Below are positions 24,662-39,112 of a DNA stretch of 64,000 bases, piece by piece. A model generated the notes under the pieces. It worked only from the letters and a program-made list of their open reading frames with translations, was not told the DNA's origin and did no database searches. Origin of the DNA: Temnopleurus reevesii (taxonomy: Eukaryota > Echinodermata > Echinoidea > Temnopleuroida > Temnopleuridae); assembly GCA_036244855.1 (NCBI GenBank), contig BQKZ01001681.1, positions 25,991 through 89,990 of the forward strand, in the 5' to 3' direction. A program made the translations under genes and the position numbers. Each line of letters starts with the position of its first letter. Position 1 is the stretch's first letter.

Positions 24662-27600
24662 CCGCTGGGGTGACAGATGAGAGAGCTATTGGAACAGCAG
24701 GGACCCTCCTGCATCCACCACTCCATCATTAAAGGATGCCTTCCATCATCATCACCGTAGCCAATCACGCCTCTACTATCGATTATGCACAGGTCATTCA
24801 TGCTACTAATTATTTCCTTCATCACGTGCACTGCACTAAATTTGCATCTCTAGCTCATAATGAAAAGAATATAAAATCACATCAATTCACAATTTTCATA
24901 TCTATACGCTCGTATATATTTGTTATAGATCGATTGATTCTGAAACTATAGCTGCTTATGGCGTTTCACTGAATTTTACTTCATTTTTGCAAAACAGAAA
25001 TAGTCATACATATATAAATACAATCAATCAATAGTATGTGGAAAATATAATGATATAAAAGGCTTGGTCTTCCTCAGTCGATGAAAAAAGATAATGGAAC
25101 CACAAAGGAAAGCAATATAATATTTCGTCGAAATTATGCATATTTTTCTTTCGGAAATATATTGAATCTTTTTCATGACAGATTTTTAGATTTCCACATT
25201 TCTAAAAAGACGATCTTAAAACGATGCCATGATAATATAAACGCAATGAATGTATTGCCAGAAGATATCCTCTTATATACCCTAGACTCTGCAAGTTTAT
25301 AAATATGAATGGACATGTAAAAAAAATAAGAAACCCAGCAAAAATATTGTAAAAAAAAATACTCCATCTTAATGGGATTGGAGTCATAGCTTTACCGTAG
25401 AAAGCTCTCGCAAAGTGCACTGACTTTGGAAATGGTAGAGTTAATATCTGGAAAGCGCATTAAATCACTTCCTCGGTTACCATGGTTACAGTTCTCATGA
25501 GGCATCCACTTTACATGCATGCATTGTTAGGAAATGTAGCTAGTTTGGCATTATAAAGACAAGAATCATGAGAAATATGACTTCCTTTAAATTCTCATGA
25601 GAGTATTATTTTCCTATGGTTAAAAATGAACATGATTTAGGAGTTACGAGACGAATATAAAGGAAAGAAATAGAAGCGAACCACCCGTGGGGTTGTACCG
25701 AGTATGAGGGATTGGACGGTATAATTGGTTGCCAAAACATGAATTGGAACATTTTAGCCCCTATTATTCTCTCATGACAGTTAGTCCAGCTCTCTGGAGA
25801 GAACATTATTGGAAGAGTAATTGCTTTGCACCTGTTTTTGATTGGATCAATTTTCGAGAATTTTCGGTGAATGTGTGGTGGTTATCACCGAGCTATACAG
25901 ATTATGCACGTTCGCTGACCCTGAATTGTCAGCCTTTTTGTGTCGCTCTCCGATGATTCTCTAAAGCAAGATATATCAAGAAGTTTCATGGCAAAACCAA
26001 TTATCCGATTTAAAAACCCTTGCTTATTTCCCAGGTAGGCTATCTAGGACAACACTATGCAGAACATTACCACATGCATGACATGGAGGAAGAGAACAGA
26101 CAGACCATTGGTTGTTATCCTGCATGGTTGTTCTGGGATTTTCCCATATCATAAAATTGGGGAAAAATATGCGCAAAATATTAGACCAAAAGGAATCTCT
26201 AAATTAAAAGAAAATGCTGAGAAAGGCAAATAATATAAACAACATCCAAGATAGATAGTCCTATACATATAGGCCCTTTAAAATCGACAACATGCTTTCC
26301 GCACAACTATCCGTGTATTTTTTCCACAAACCGTAAATATACAAATTTCAATCAATATGACCCCCCAAAAATGTTTTGCTTTTTTGTGGTAAACTTTGGC
26401 CGAATCATATTTAAAAGGTATCAATCATATTAAGCAGATACAAAAACATCTGATGGTAATTGTTGAGTAATTGATGTAATGATAATAACGATATACTAAC
26501 GAAATTATACACCTTTCTATCCTTGAATTAATAAAGTGCGTACAAGATCTAATGTTGTTAGAAAGATCGATAAAATGCATATTACGATTAATCACACTCA
26601 TTGCATGAAGTTCTATGACCATTTTCATCAAAATGAGAATAATTTCTCCAAATCGAGATTGTGGTAGCCGATATTCTAATGAGTTTTGTCAGTTAGTTCC
26701 TCTTTTTCGTCTTCATCATTATCTCCTTGATCCCCTCTTCTCCTTCTCCTTCTCCTCTTTCCCCTTCTTCTCTTTCTCTTTCCAATCCATACTGGAATGT
26801 GACAGTCGACAAGAAAACGAAGCGAAATGCCAATTCGATTCGTGTCCAGGAAATAGATGCTGAAGATTTAAAATATTTAATGTACTTATCCGCGTTTTAA
26901 TCCCTTTAAACTATCGACCACCACAACCAAATACGTCATAGATTACGTGGCCACTCACTGTTTTGTCCAACAGAAACCACCAGTGGCGTAGTCCAAATCC
27001 AGACAAATTTGTCGCCTGGGTGCATGTCAGAATGAGTAACGTCGATTAACATTTTTCAAACCAAAATGCACTACTGTAATATGGATTATTTCTTTATCAT
27101 GTTTACTACAGGCACTTTCTCATTGTATTTCTATATCTTTATATACTCAAATATATACCTTATACATGTACTCTATACAATCCAGTGATCTCAAGTATAA
27201 CAATTTTTTCTTTCACGGCTGTTCAACCAATATTTTCATTGCAAATCTTGTTTGAGACACAGGTGTTGTTTTTATTATTATGATATAAAACAAAAATCGT
27301 ACCCAAGATAATTTTCGAATAATGCAAAGGTTATCTAATTATATCCATGGAGGCATGAAAATTATTGTTTGAATATTGAGTAGGGATTCACCCCTTTGCT
27401 TAACGTGCATCGATTCATCTGATCAGTGAGATGGGAACTTTTAAATGACAAATCCTTGAATACGAATATTTAATCTTTTTAGGAGACATCCTTTACATCA
27501 TTTGGGGCTTACTACCGGTCATCATTAAGCCATGATTACCCTTTGATATAACAAGGGATGTATAGCAAAGGGGGCGGATAAGGATAAGGTCTTAGTTATT

Positions 27601-28517
27601 GTTAAAACTCACCATGATTATAGTCTTAACCCCAAAGAAAGACAGTGATTATCGTTCGAAAGGAACACACCCTATCAGTACAGTGTGTGTACAGCCAGAC
27701 ATTCTTTTGTAAGCCCAAATCTACCATTATGTACGTTCAGCGAGGTTTGTAGATCAGTCGTATACATTCATTTTAGCACTAACATTATTATTAGATGCTT
27801 GATTGCATACAATGTCAAAGAGACATAAGAATTGAGAGAGACAGTTGACAAGCTAACGAAAAGAGAAAATCGTATAAAGTAGGATATAGAGAAAGTGAGA
27901 GTGCAAAAGAAACAACGATTAGCATTAGATATAAGAAAACGTTATATTTTGTATGCAAAATACTACATCTTTTCCGCCTAATACAATGATAACTCTTCAT
28001 CGTTTCCTTTGTTTAAAAAGAATTCCACAAAGAACTAGAGAAAACGATGATTATGGAACAAAATAGGTTTATTATTTCTACTGATGGACAGAGGTTGATA
28101 GAATGAATATGATTTCCACAGTTTTGTTTATGTATCATTTTACCATGTATTTTGTGATTTTCGATAATGTATTGTTACAGAGAAATTGTAAATAAAGATT
28201 TGATTTTTAAAAAAGAGATAAAAATAGAAAACGTGACTGTATCGTATCATAGAGACTTATGATTGAACAGACAACAAAGTATTCAGTAATTTCTTGTTAG
28301 CTAAAAGCCGCATTTTATGTTGTCGGTTGTGTAACACGCTGTCCACAAAATTCTTGTTTAACATGTTTAAAAAGAATTTCCAAATTCTGTATATTTTCTT
28401 ACCCAACATGAGCACAATATAACTATCTGTTTGATAAATTTGTTTACAAACATTTTTGTGGAAAATTTGCTGCCGAGTATTGTCCTAACAATCCTTCAGA
28501 CTCATTTTTAAAGCATC
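24662..28517. other. no gene seen
   Basis: AT-rich DNA; open frames are short and lack splice or start context. An AATAAA followed by a short A run near 28190 could be an old retro-insertion end, but no duplication was found. Confidence 0.45.
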
Positions 28518-28700
28518 TTACTTTTCATTAGAAATTGATTTACTCTGAACATTTTTCTTAGGCGGGTGGATATGAAAACTTCTATGCGTTCCCGATACAC
28601 AAAGGTTGTTCATCACGACCCAAAAGCTTTCCCGCGGTTTGCCCGACATATCAAAAGTATAAATGTATGCAGAGTAGATTCCCCGTTGAAGCGATACCAT
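28518..28700 (-). other. small complete ORF, 60 codons, unrecognised
   Basis: A true ATG in good Kozak context (A at -3, G at +4) opens 60 codons to TAA. It contains several CpG-bearing codons (SGKPRESFWVVMNNLCVSGT) in otherwise very AT-rich DNA. It has no hydrophobic segment and no motif I know. It could be a small gene, an exon or chance. Confidence 0.18.
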
Positions 28701-31700
28701 GTTACTTTGCTTGTTGACAAGAAACCTTATGATCTATAATTAGAATGAATAGTGTGTTACTTATAATTCACGTATTATTATAGTTATCAGTACTTTTAGT
28801 ATTATCATTATTACTATTTCTTTATTGACATCATTATCATTATCATCATTTAGATGTATCTATTCTGACGTTCACGAGGAGGTGTAAGGTATTACACAGC
28901 GTCACATATATAAATGTTAACCCAGATCATGGACGTGTTACCATGGTTACCCGTGTCCATGTTATGTCAGTGTTCACAGCTGTAGAGTGTAAAATGCTTG
29001 AAGGAGTCCGTGGTGTCATCAACCAGAACTACACAATTCGATTTTAGAAGAGTTCGTGGATATAATGGCGCCAAACTACCAGGATAGCTGTCAGTCAGCT
29101 GATGCAATCAGTTTCTAAAAAGCTATTTTCCTTTTAAAAAAAAATCCTCGGATGCATTACTTGAAAAACATTGCATTGGTATATCTTACGTAGAAAAGGA
29201 CAACAAAGTATAATAAAATTAGCAAGCCAAATTAACAAGTTTTGCTGTTTCATAAAAGCAATCGCAGAAAGCAAAATAACTTGTCATAATGTTTAATATG
29301 TTGCTTTAATTTTCTTTGACTTTGAATCATGTTGCGATTCAAAGCAATTTACACTTCGTTTTCAGACAAATACACAAAAAAAAACAGATACTCAAACACA
29401 CATATGTACAGACAGAAGGGCACCCACATTCACTCACGGCATAAATACACGCACAATGTGTTTAATTCCATTTCATTTTCAGTTCTGACCCGTTCCCCTT
29501 CGTTCTGTCTCTCCTTCTCATCTTCTTTTTATCCCCCTCGCTCTTATCATTGGTACTATCGTGTTTTCGAATCAATCCTTCTCTTTCGCTTCATCGTCTT
29601 CTCTAATCTTCCCTTCCTTCTCTCACTCACGCTCGCCTCTCACCAATCCACGGGATTTCTTTATCCATCCACTCACCGATTATGGTTGAAATTCAATACA
29701 AGTATAGCAAAATGGAAAGGAGGCCCATTGTGTGGAAGGCTTTAGCTTAGCCTGTAACAGAAGACTATTTTCTCTCTTTAAAAAGATTAAGAGGATTAAA
29801 AGCTCTTCGTCGAATAAACTTTTGTAAAAGTTCTTTCATTCTCGGATCATCCTCTTAAGAAGGTGTCATATCTAGACTCATCTACCGTACAGCTTTGTCT
29901 GATCAGGGTAATTTGTCATTAATTGGGTTCGTGCCATCATCGGAGTCTTGAATATCGAGACTAAATAGGAGAAACTGGAGAAGGGAAGCGGAAGAGTTAA
30001 ATCCATTTTTTCACCCCATCATTCAAATTTCAATACACACAGTGGGCTAAAATCCGTGTATATAAACACCCGGCACATTTTGGCAAATAAATTTTTACCA
30101 AAGTGGGGGCGACAACATGCATTCACCTTCGCAGCGCCATAAGCACTCACCCAATGTGTATTCGTACAACATTCAATCGAGGCAGTTTCTTATTCTTAAT
30201 GTTTTCTTTTATTCTACAGCTTTCATGATTTAAAGGATCAGTCAATGATTTATTAACGTACAAACGCACAAAATCATGAGTAAAATAAATTTATTTTACG
30301 GTCCCAAGGGCTGGAGCAGATATTTGGGCGGGATACTCTTGGCTAACATTACAATATTTATATTTCGAGTACAAGTCAAATAAATATACCGTTTGCTAAG
30401 TGTATCACATGCGAAATTATGTGTCTATACATTGCAAAATGGTTTAATATAAGCTTTGTATTTGTCGGTTGTGTTATATAATCTTGAGTTAAATATTGTA
30501 TCTGCAACGTAAATATGCTACCCTCAAAAGACGTTTTTTCTTGCATGACATATTCTCCACGCTTAAATGAATTTATCTAAACAGACTTATTTTGAAATCA
30601 AAATTTAAATTACTTATTTTCAAAATGATATTGAAACTGCAATTTTGACCTGAAAATAGATGATGTCTGTATGCCATGTAATCGATAATTGAATTCTTCA
30701 ACTTCATGTTCTCTGAAAAGCTCTCTGGCGTATTTTTGCTTGAGTATGCATTATCGTTTCGATATAATTTAAAATGCTTTATAAAATTATTCCTGATATT
30801 CAATTTTATCCTCAAATTGTAACGATATCTGACTATTTTCCGCAGGATACATAATGCTCGTATGATACATGTATATGCTACATAATTGTTACGTCTTGAA
30901 GCTTCAGTCAATTCATATATCACATGAAGGGAATTCGATATAAACTACAAGACTATTGTGTGGTTGTTCAATTCAACCGCATTTGATACTAAAAAGCAAA
31001 GAAGATATATTCTGCGACTGTCTGTGGACGTCGATTGGAAAGGACGAATAAATTGAGGTTGAATATTGTGGTGAAGCCATGGAGAGGTTCTTTTGTGAGC
31101 AAAAGTTTAGTATAGCCAATGGAAGTACCCTCTTCAATTGGGGGCTAATGCATTCTAGCTTAGGCTGGCTCCAGTTGACGGCAGCATTAATGTGGCTATA
31201 ATGGAACGTTAGATTTATCTGGAAGGGACGCTTCGAGGGCTTTTAGCTCGGAGCGAGATGGAGGAGAAGAAATAACGCGGGAAAATAAGGAGGAGGATAA
31301 CTATACACGCAGTCAGTGATGGGAAAATGGTGGTGGGGAAGGAAATTATTATTAGGTTTGTCAGGTTTGAACCGGTGGAGTACTTGCTCGCTCCAATGCT
31401 CGAATGGAGCAGAGATGAAATCCGATTTGGAATGAATGGGAGTTGTTCCTATCTGGTAAACAATTTGATCAACAACAATAATCACACTCTATACACAACA
31501 GCACACCGGATGAGGATAATGGATGGAAAGCCCGGAAACAGAGGGGAAAAGTGTTTTGGGTGAGACTGGGGTATTTTCAAACGGTGACATTTCAATATTG
31601 TAATATTATCCGCAGTGGTTACCTTATTAAGAATCTTTCTCCACTTAAAATGCAATATTTCTTTAACTTTTACACACGCTCCTAAATCGATGCGATCAGT

Positions 31701-31978
31701 AAATGCGAAACTGGGGAGAGCACGCCCCATTCCTCCGCTCCCCTGCCCCCCCCCCAAAAAAAACCCAAAATATATACAGGCCCTCCACGTACACTCCCAA
31801 TATAATATGCAAATCATTTCTTGTGAAAGTCTAAGATCCCGTTCTGCATTAAAACATGTTGAGAGCAGGGAGTTGTTTAAATTTCGAATTTTCAACTTCC
31901 GACTCTCTTTGATAAATCGGATCAGGCTTAGATATCCAAGATCGGAATAAGGCCTAACTCAACAAACAAAGCTCAACA

Positions 31979-32224
31979 TTAGCAAAACTCTGTTTTACTC
32001 TCTTCAAGTGGGCCTTTAAGGCCAGTATGAAGTGATGGGAATGCGTTGATGAATGTAGATATCATGAGAACCAATGGGTGACTACAAGGTTCCAGTCCAC
32101 AGAACATGTCAAGACCAATTTGTGTTGGGTTACCCCTTAATTGGATGAGATGTGTAAACCAAGTCTTGTCTTCATTGATGTCTTTTTGATCAGTTAACAT
32201 GCAGTCTCCTTCTATTATTATCAT
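31979..32224 (-). other. small complete ORF, 81 codons, unrecognised
   Basis: ATG at 32224 (minus) opens 81 codons to a stop at 31979. The sequence is protein-like (THLIQLRGNPTQIGLDMF, then an apolar stretch near PLVLMISTFINAF). There is no splice partner or promoter that I can point to. It may be a fragment of an old mobile element. Confidence 0.15.
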
Positions 32225-35200
32225 CAGGGATATACCTCAGATGTGCATGGGGCATGTGGGGTGGGGTCGGGGAGGAACGTGATACCAGAAGGAGTGTGGA
32301 GCGCATATACTTTCCCCACGCCTCTCATGGCTTGAAAGAGGATGCGTATTGTGAGTGTACTTAGGTACTTTTTCTGGATAAAGAAAATAAACTAACAAAT
32401 GACACATGTATTTTCATATCTGTCGTAGATGTATGCCGAGCTCCCTGAGCTGAGGGCAGAAATTCACAGGCCAGACACTTGGTCGACGTCAATTTGTGCA
32501 TACGTTAAGCAAGAGCCTACTAAAAATAAGCATCAGGCAAGCGTCATCCCTGCGTATTTGTGCGCACAGAAGTTTGTACTCTATCAACTTTAATTATGCA
32601 TGCGTTAGAAAATATGTGACAAATGGGACTTTACAAGTTGTTATCATGAACGAACGAAAAATCCTAAAGAACGAGGGTGGGGGCAAAAATATTGGAAGAT
32701 ATGTGTATGTGGCTGATAAATATGTTATACATATCAGAGAGATGTCTCCTTGGGCAGATGAAGGAGCGATGTTTCCTCAACAGTCCCACGCTATTTATTT
32801 TCATGTTTGTATAATGGAGGGGTATCAAGCAGTCGCCAACGTGTTCAACATCTGCCTGCTATGATACCAAACCCATATGAGACGACTGTAATGATACCAA
32901 AATGGCTCCTCTTTCCTCATCTCTCCAACATCGTCATGATCTGAGGACAGACAAGGGCCGAGTGACGGCCCTGGGTGACATTTGAATCACAATTAATTAA
33001 ATGAAATCAATAAGTGTATGGTCGGTGGAGCACTCATTAGTCGCACCAGTGTGTCTCCTCTGTATGGTTATTATGTGGTTTCTTGTATCACTATGTGTTA
33101 TGTAGAAGCATAAATATAATCTATTCGACTATACAAAATCGATGTTACCATTTCAAGTCTGTCTGTACTTTCACACATCATTTTATATGATCATCGTGAT
33201 CTGTCTTATCAGGAGATGTTCTAATAATTTTGTGATTTGCCTTTAGCCTAGAAAGGATTCTGCAATAAAGATTTCTGATACAAATCACAATGGGTAGATA
33301 AAGCAGATGACGCTTCAACCATGTCAACCGGATTATGCCTGAAGTATGTCTGAAGTATGGGTAGTATGGGAAATACATGTACTATAGCTCAAAGATCTGA
33401 AATATATAAACTTTCGACAAAACTCTTTTTTTTTTTTAACGAGAGATTACTTTTAAATTAACAAAATTGACATAGCAGTTTATCGTTAATAAATATTCTC
33501 ATGCCCTAAAAGTATTGTAGTTCACTACCAAAACTTTGCTTTCCTTCCTCCTGGTTTATGATGGGTTCATATCAATCTAATAAATCAATAAAGAAATGAT
33601 CTTTGAAGAAATCTAAATTACAGTTGGAAAATATGCGCATGATATCCCCGTCTTGTGCAAACAGTATTGCCTATTTTATGGGTCATTTGATATGCTGTTG
33701 CAAATAGGGGAGCGTGCATTCATGAATGAATAAACGATTTATCATTGGGGAGGGGTTGTAAAGCAGTTTGATCGTGAAACGAAATTTTATTCCTCATTCC
33801 CATACCATGGCTGTAGTCGGAATACTAGCCAACTCGATTCATCCCATGCTCCTTGTCATAACAGACGAGATTGGCGCGCCGTCTCCCCGGGCATAAATTA
33901 TGCTGGAGTTATGGATTTTCATATCGGACGGGAGATAGTTTGAAAGAGGATAGCAGAGCGATATGGCTGGCTGTCTGTCGATTCGAAGGCTTGGTGATGC
34001 TCATATAAATAGTTGCTATAGAGAATGTAAGATATGAACTAGTTCATGGATGTCTCCAGTCAAATATAATTAAAAGATTCAGAGAGACACCGCATATGGG
34101 TTTCTCCTTATATCATAAATATACTCGTAATTTCATTGTGTATTGTTTTAGATTATGAACGGGATCTTGCTTATTGTTTGTGATAGCTTGTATCTTACTT
34201 TTGGTTCAAATTACATTATATTAGTTCAATTCGTTTTAGTGAGACGTTATTGATAACTAATAGTTTAATTAGATTTACATTCTTGAACTTGAGAAATGTC
34301 CCTAATGATTTGTCATCATAAACCTGATAAAATTCACTACAGTCATTCCTGGAAAGTTTTACAAAATAATATCAAGATCATGTACCAATCGCCTGTCTGT
34401 ATATCAGTTAAAATCAACTAAAAATGTTAAAAAACGCTGGGAAAGTGGTGATCTTGAAAACATGTATATTATAACCTACCAACAAATTGTGAATCTTAAA
34501 CGAATTGATTATGGCAGCATATCGCACATTGTTTTGTGCTGTTTCTTTCTCTTCTTTTAATCGTTTTTGTTATTGTTGCTTGTTTGTTTGTTTGTTCCTC
34601 TTCTTTACCTAATTGGTCTGCGAATAGGCCAAATAAAACTGGTCTATTCAGGTTGATGTAGGTCCTTCAAGTTGATGTCTTGTGCAGAACATAAATCTAT
34701 GTTCGTATCATGTTCAAGCAATATAGTTTGACATCTAATAAATAGTGCAATTCTCTTCTATGTGACAAAGAAAAAAACACGCAAGTGAGATTAAGTACAT
34801 AATTATTCATCTTTGACTTTATTTGAGTCTAAATTAAACCTGTTCAATAAAAATATATTACCATTTTTCTCTTAATTATGGATAGTTAAACCATACTTTC
34901 AATCATGCACTTTCATTAAACCATTAATACAAGATCTGGGCTTGTGTTCTCATTAAGATTATGTCCGAACGAAGAATTAAAATATTTGGTTATGAAGAAA
35001 TTGACAGATGTTTTCGTTGGATGCTAAATTTATTCTTGTAAATATCTGTAACATTGCATGTCTAACCATCTCTTATTCCGTTAGATTCACGGTGATTTTA
35101 CCATTTTATAATTCATGCAAAAAGGTTACTGGAAATGCGCATTATTCCGCAACAGCACTTCACGTAGTACCGCAGAAGGCGCCCAAAGCACACACAAACT

Positions 35201-36980
35201 GTCTGCGTACGAGGAATTATGCTAATGCAGTCGCACACTGCTTGGAAAAGCGTTTTCACCTCTCAATGCATAATACAGGATGCTTGTAAGCTGGTTTGCA
35301 TAGCCACTATTGAGGTTTAGTCGTGTTTTAAAGGTGTACTAACTCGAAAGTTCATGCGAGCATTGTGATAAAACCACATAATTGAAGACATTTTAGAGTT
35401 GAAGATGGAGACCACACTGTTTGCTGATGTATATATAGGTATTATAATTATGTCAATATCTGCAGTTGGATGCTAAGTAAAACGTGAAACAGTTGTTCTG
35501 TTCAACGTTCTGAACCTAATCCATTGGGTCAAGTTCGTCTGCTATCCACATAAGCTCTTTAACAAATGTTATCAGTATGTCAGCCCCTCCACCGATCAGT
35601 TTATGCCAGTTAAAACAAACATTTACCTGATTTATAGACAAAGAGGTAGCACTGGAGAAGATAATACTGACAAACAAGCCATCGAGGTCCTATGTCTTCA
35701 TTGAACTAGCTGTCTTTCTCCAGCCTTCTATCAGGAACATGGAGACTTACAAGCAGACATGATTGGCTCTATTTTAACAAGGAGCACAGGATCCATTCCT
35801 GCTTTGTGCCTTTTCATTTGTTTATAAGTAGGCTAGTTACATGATCCAAAATTATGAACTTTGAAAATACAATATATACGCACATTTGGGGATCGGGAAC
35901 TTTGGTGGGGGTGGGAGGGGGAGGGGGTTCAATTGATTGCGTTTAAATTATAGGAATGTACAAGCAAATAACGTACCCCTTTCCCACCACCACCACCACT
36001 ACCACCACCACCACCATAATAATGGATAAATATAAAGTGCCGTATATTTTTAAATTTAGGTCGATGCAAAAGATATAACCAATAAGTAAAGTTGGTTTGA
36101 ATGTATACATCATTTTTTAAGGTGGACACGTAATTGATCGAAAAACATCCGCTGCCCCAAGATCATGAAGATAACTGGATGACACCACCTCAAGCGCGTA
36201 TTGTGGGATCATTTTTTTTTTTGGGGGGGGGCCGATTTACGATTTGATCCGATTTCTTTTACATGTAAGTGTGTCACATAATGACAACGATACTGTTATA
36301 AAACCGGAGCTATTTTTGTTACTGAAAAATATTCTGCTAATAGAAAGAATAAATACACACTACATGAATAGTAGACATTAGAGTCCATGGACTTTGGAAT
36401 AAGATGGGAAATTGTGTATTTATTTTTTCGTTGATTGTTTGTAAATACTTGGTGCGACATGAAGGTTAAATTTTAGTACACGTAGGCCTTTGTCAACTGG
36501 ACATGTTCTCAAATAATGTCGATGACTTGTATTGTGTTATTTGTTCAACTGTAGTGAATGTAAAGAGGTAAACTCTTTGCCATAATTTGTGTTCAGCAAA
36601 TCATGACACTTTCTAGTGCAAGTCAAGTCCTAACATTACCTGTAACTAGTCATATTATGAATGATTATGCGCAAGACGGGATACCAGTCGAACATAAAGT
36701 CGTGCGTAAAGTCTTTCTTATCTTGGTGAAACACCTCCCCGGATTACAAAGTAACTTTAAATTATCCCGTGCCATGAAGTATATTTATTAATTGCCCAGA
36801 TCATGAATCTTCTGGCGGGATAAACTCGGTGTTTGTTGGTTCTCCGTATCTAATACGTGTTTATGTATTGTTCTTTATGATTATAATTTAGGAATACTAA
36901 TTTTCCTTCGTCTTGTGAACCTCGTCTTTGTTGCTGGCGTACTCATCAACTCCGGAGATCATTACCACCATCCTCAGCAG
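32225..36980. other. no gene seen
   Basis: Open frames at 32496-32864 and 35008-35289 lack coding character or splice context. Otherwise AT-rich unique-looking DNA. Confidence 0.4.
35983..36016. repeat. (CCA)n microsatellite
   Basis: Short CCA triplet run with one ACT interruption. Confidence 0.85.
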
Positions 36981-36986
36981 CAGAAG

Positions 36987-37073
36987 CATCATCATCATCA
37001 TCATCATCACCATCATTATCACCATCATTCATCATCATCATTCATCATCATCATCATCTTCATCATCATCATC

Positions 37074-37131
<58 letters not shown>

Positions 37132-37152
37132 CCACCGCCATCACCACCACCA

Positions 37153-37200
<48 letters not shown>

Positions 37201-37320
37201 TTCATCTTCATCATCATTACCAGCATCATTATAACCATCACCGTCACCATCATCATCTTCAGAATCGTTGCATCATCACCATCATCACAACCATCACTAT
37301 CATCATCATCATCATCACAA
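36987..37320. repeat. long (CAT/ATC)n microsatellite
   Basis: About 330 bp of almost uninterrupted CAT/ATC triplets with scattered CAC and TTC variants. CAC/CCA-rich sequence continues to about 37500. All frames on both strands are open by composition (His, Ile, Ser; Met, Asp on the other strand) but without a start codon or gene context, so no protein is called. Confidence 0.9.
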
Positions 37321-37559
37321 GGACTATAAGTTTAACAACACCACCACCACCACCGCCATCACGAATACCCTCCACGCCACCCTCATGATCGCATCATTTG
37401 GCATCACCTCTGTCATCACCAACACCAACACCACTGCTACTACTACCACTACAATATCACCACCACCTCCACCACCACCATCCACTAACACAACCATTAG
37501 AACCCCTATTACTCAACCTCCATTATCCCACCAGATTTTATATTCATAATTGTGCCCCC

Positions 37560-37856
37560 ATTGCAAACCTTGCTTAACCCAGACACAGCAACATGTCAAC
37601 CGGCATGTTCACGTCTTCATGCGATGTGGGCCTCCTTAGATCCACTTCCGATGATAACGGTTCTGGTGGTTCTGGTACCAGCATGCTCAACATTCTGCTA
37701 TGTCCCATGAAATCTACATCATCACCATGCAATAATCTATTGTGGAATTCTCCCGGTAACCCTTCACCCCAAGCAAGCAGCATTAGCTTATCTCGAAATC
37801 GGTATGTCGCGTTTTATGAGATCCTGAACTTGTATTTCCACCCTCGTACTTTATGA
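37560..37856. other. GC-richer block open on both strands, unassigned
   Basis: Between the CAT/CAC tract and AT-rich DNA lies a block with a true ATG on the plus strand at 37593 (87 codons, STSDDNGSGGSGTSM) and 69 open codons on the minus strand (MLVPEPPEPLSSEVDLRRPT). Either could be an exon; no clean splice sites support one over the other. Confidence 0.2.
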
Positions 37857-38174
37857 AATACGACATAAGGGCAATCGTGACAGGTTGGGGTAAATGCCAT
37901 AAACTATGAACGACACCAACACAAACAGATCCATTCCATTGCTACTGAAACCTTTGTTGTATGGGATCATAATAAAACACTGCCCCAGCTTGGTCTGCAT
38001 TGAAATTGTTGCTAAATTTAAACGACCAAAAGGAGCCTGATTGCGGTTTTGCCTTCTCTGTATATATATTTTATTTCATATTGAATGGACATACAGACTG
38101 TACATGTATGAAAAATATAATATGTGCATGTTCTGTGCATTTAGTCGACGTTCGAATTGTCAGCTAAAAATAAT

Positions 38175-38181
38175 TAGAGAG

Positions 38182-38221
<40 letters not shown>

Positions 38222-38242
38222 AGAGAGGGGTGAAGAGAAAAG

Positions 38243-38288
<46 letters not shown>

Positions 38289-38290
38289 AG
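38175..38290. repeat. (GA)n microsatellite, two blocks
   Basis: Two GA runs are separated by a G-rich spacer near 38215-38240; the whole tract is purine-only apart from single bases. Confidence 0.9.
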
Positions 38291-39058
38291 AAAAAAAGTA
38301 AAGCAAATACAAACCTATTATTCATCATATAAATTCCATTCTGATTAGTCTGTGTAGAAGAAAAGATTATTGAATGTGTAATTTGTCTTTCTTTTAATTT
38401 ATCTTGTATTTAGGGCCTAAATGTAAAATGTTGATGTGCAATATTTTTATTTCTTCTTCTCATTACTTCTAATATTTTTTTTTAATGTCTAGGTCAGAGA
38501 TAAATTGGATATTTGAAATTGAAACAGACATGGATTAGTATCCTAATTTCAGTACACTGGAGTTGTATTTAGTTAGTGCTCAATTAATAGACTTTTGCAC
38601 CCATTTAGTCTGCAGAATATCTGATCTTTAATCGGACGCTTCAATCTGATTAGTAAAAGATAAACACTTGAGTTTCAAATTACATGCTGAAAACACAATG
38701 CCTTACAAGAACAAAGGGCGCTCACAAAAAGATATGTGATACAGCACAGCTATCCTTCCCATTGTAAAAATATGATTCAAAGTATATATAGAGTGAAAAG
38801 TGGTAGAAGTATGAAATGATTCAAGTTTGAATCTTGAATCTAGACTTTGCCCCATCTTACTGTGTGCCTCCCAAAAAAGTGAAGAGCCCTTGAAAATATG
38901 GAGTACCTTTCCATCACCATTCCAAACAAAATTCTTGACCCACACTTAGAAATGTGAGTAATAACTTCAAATTTGGGTAAAATGACTTGCATTATTTTAT
39001 TCATGCAAGCATGAGGTAGAGTCACGTTCTTATGTATGTGTGAAAGAAAATATGGTTC

Positions 39059-39112
39059 ATTATTATTATCATAATCATTATCATTATCATAATCATTATC
39101 ATTATCATTATT
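39059..39112. repeat. (ATT/ATC)n microsatellite
   Basis: Imperfect repeats of attatc and ataatc. Confidence 0.85.

Noticed and set aside
24423..24831. Pro/His-rich frames on both strands
   Set aside because: They lie inside or at the edge of the 181/207-bp tandem repeat and reflect its C-rich stretch.
36915..37388. 157-codon poly-His/Ile frame and its overlapping poly-Ser and poly-Met/Asp frames
   Set aside because: Pure consequence of the CAT/ATC microsatellite; the longest frame begins at GTG, not ATG.
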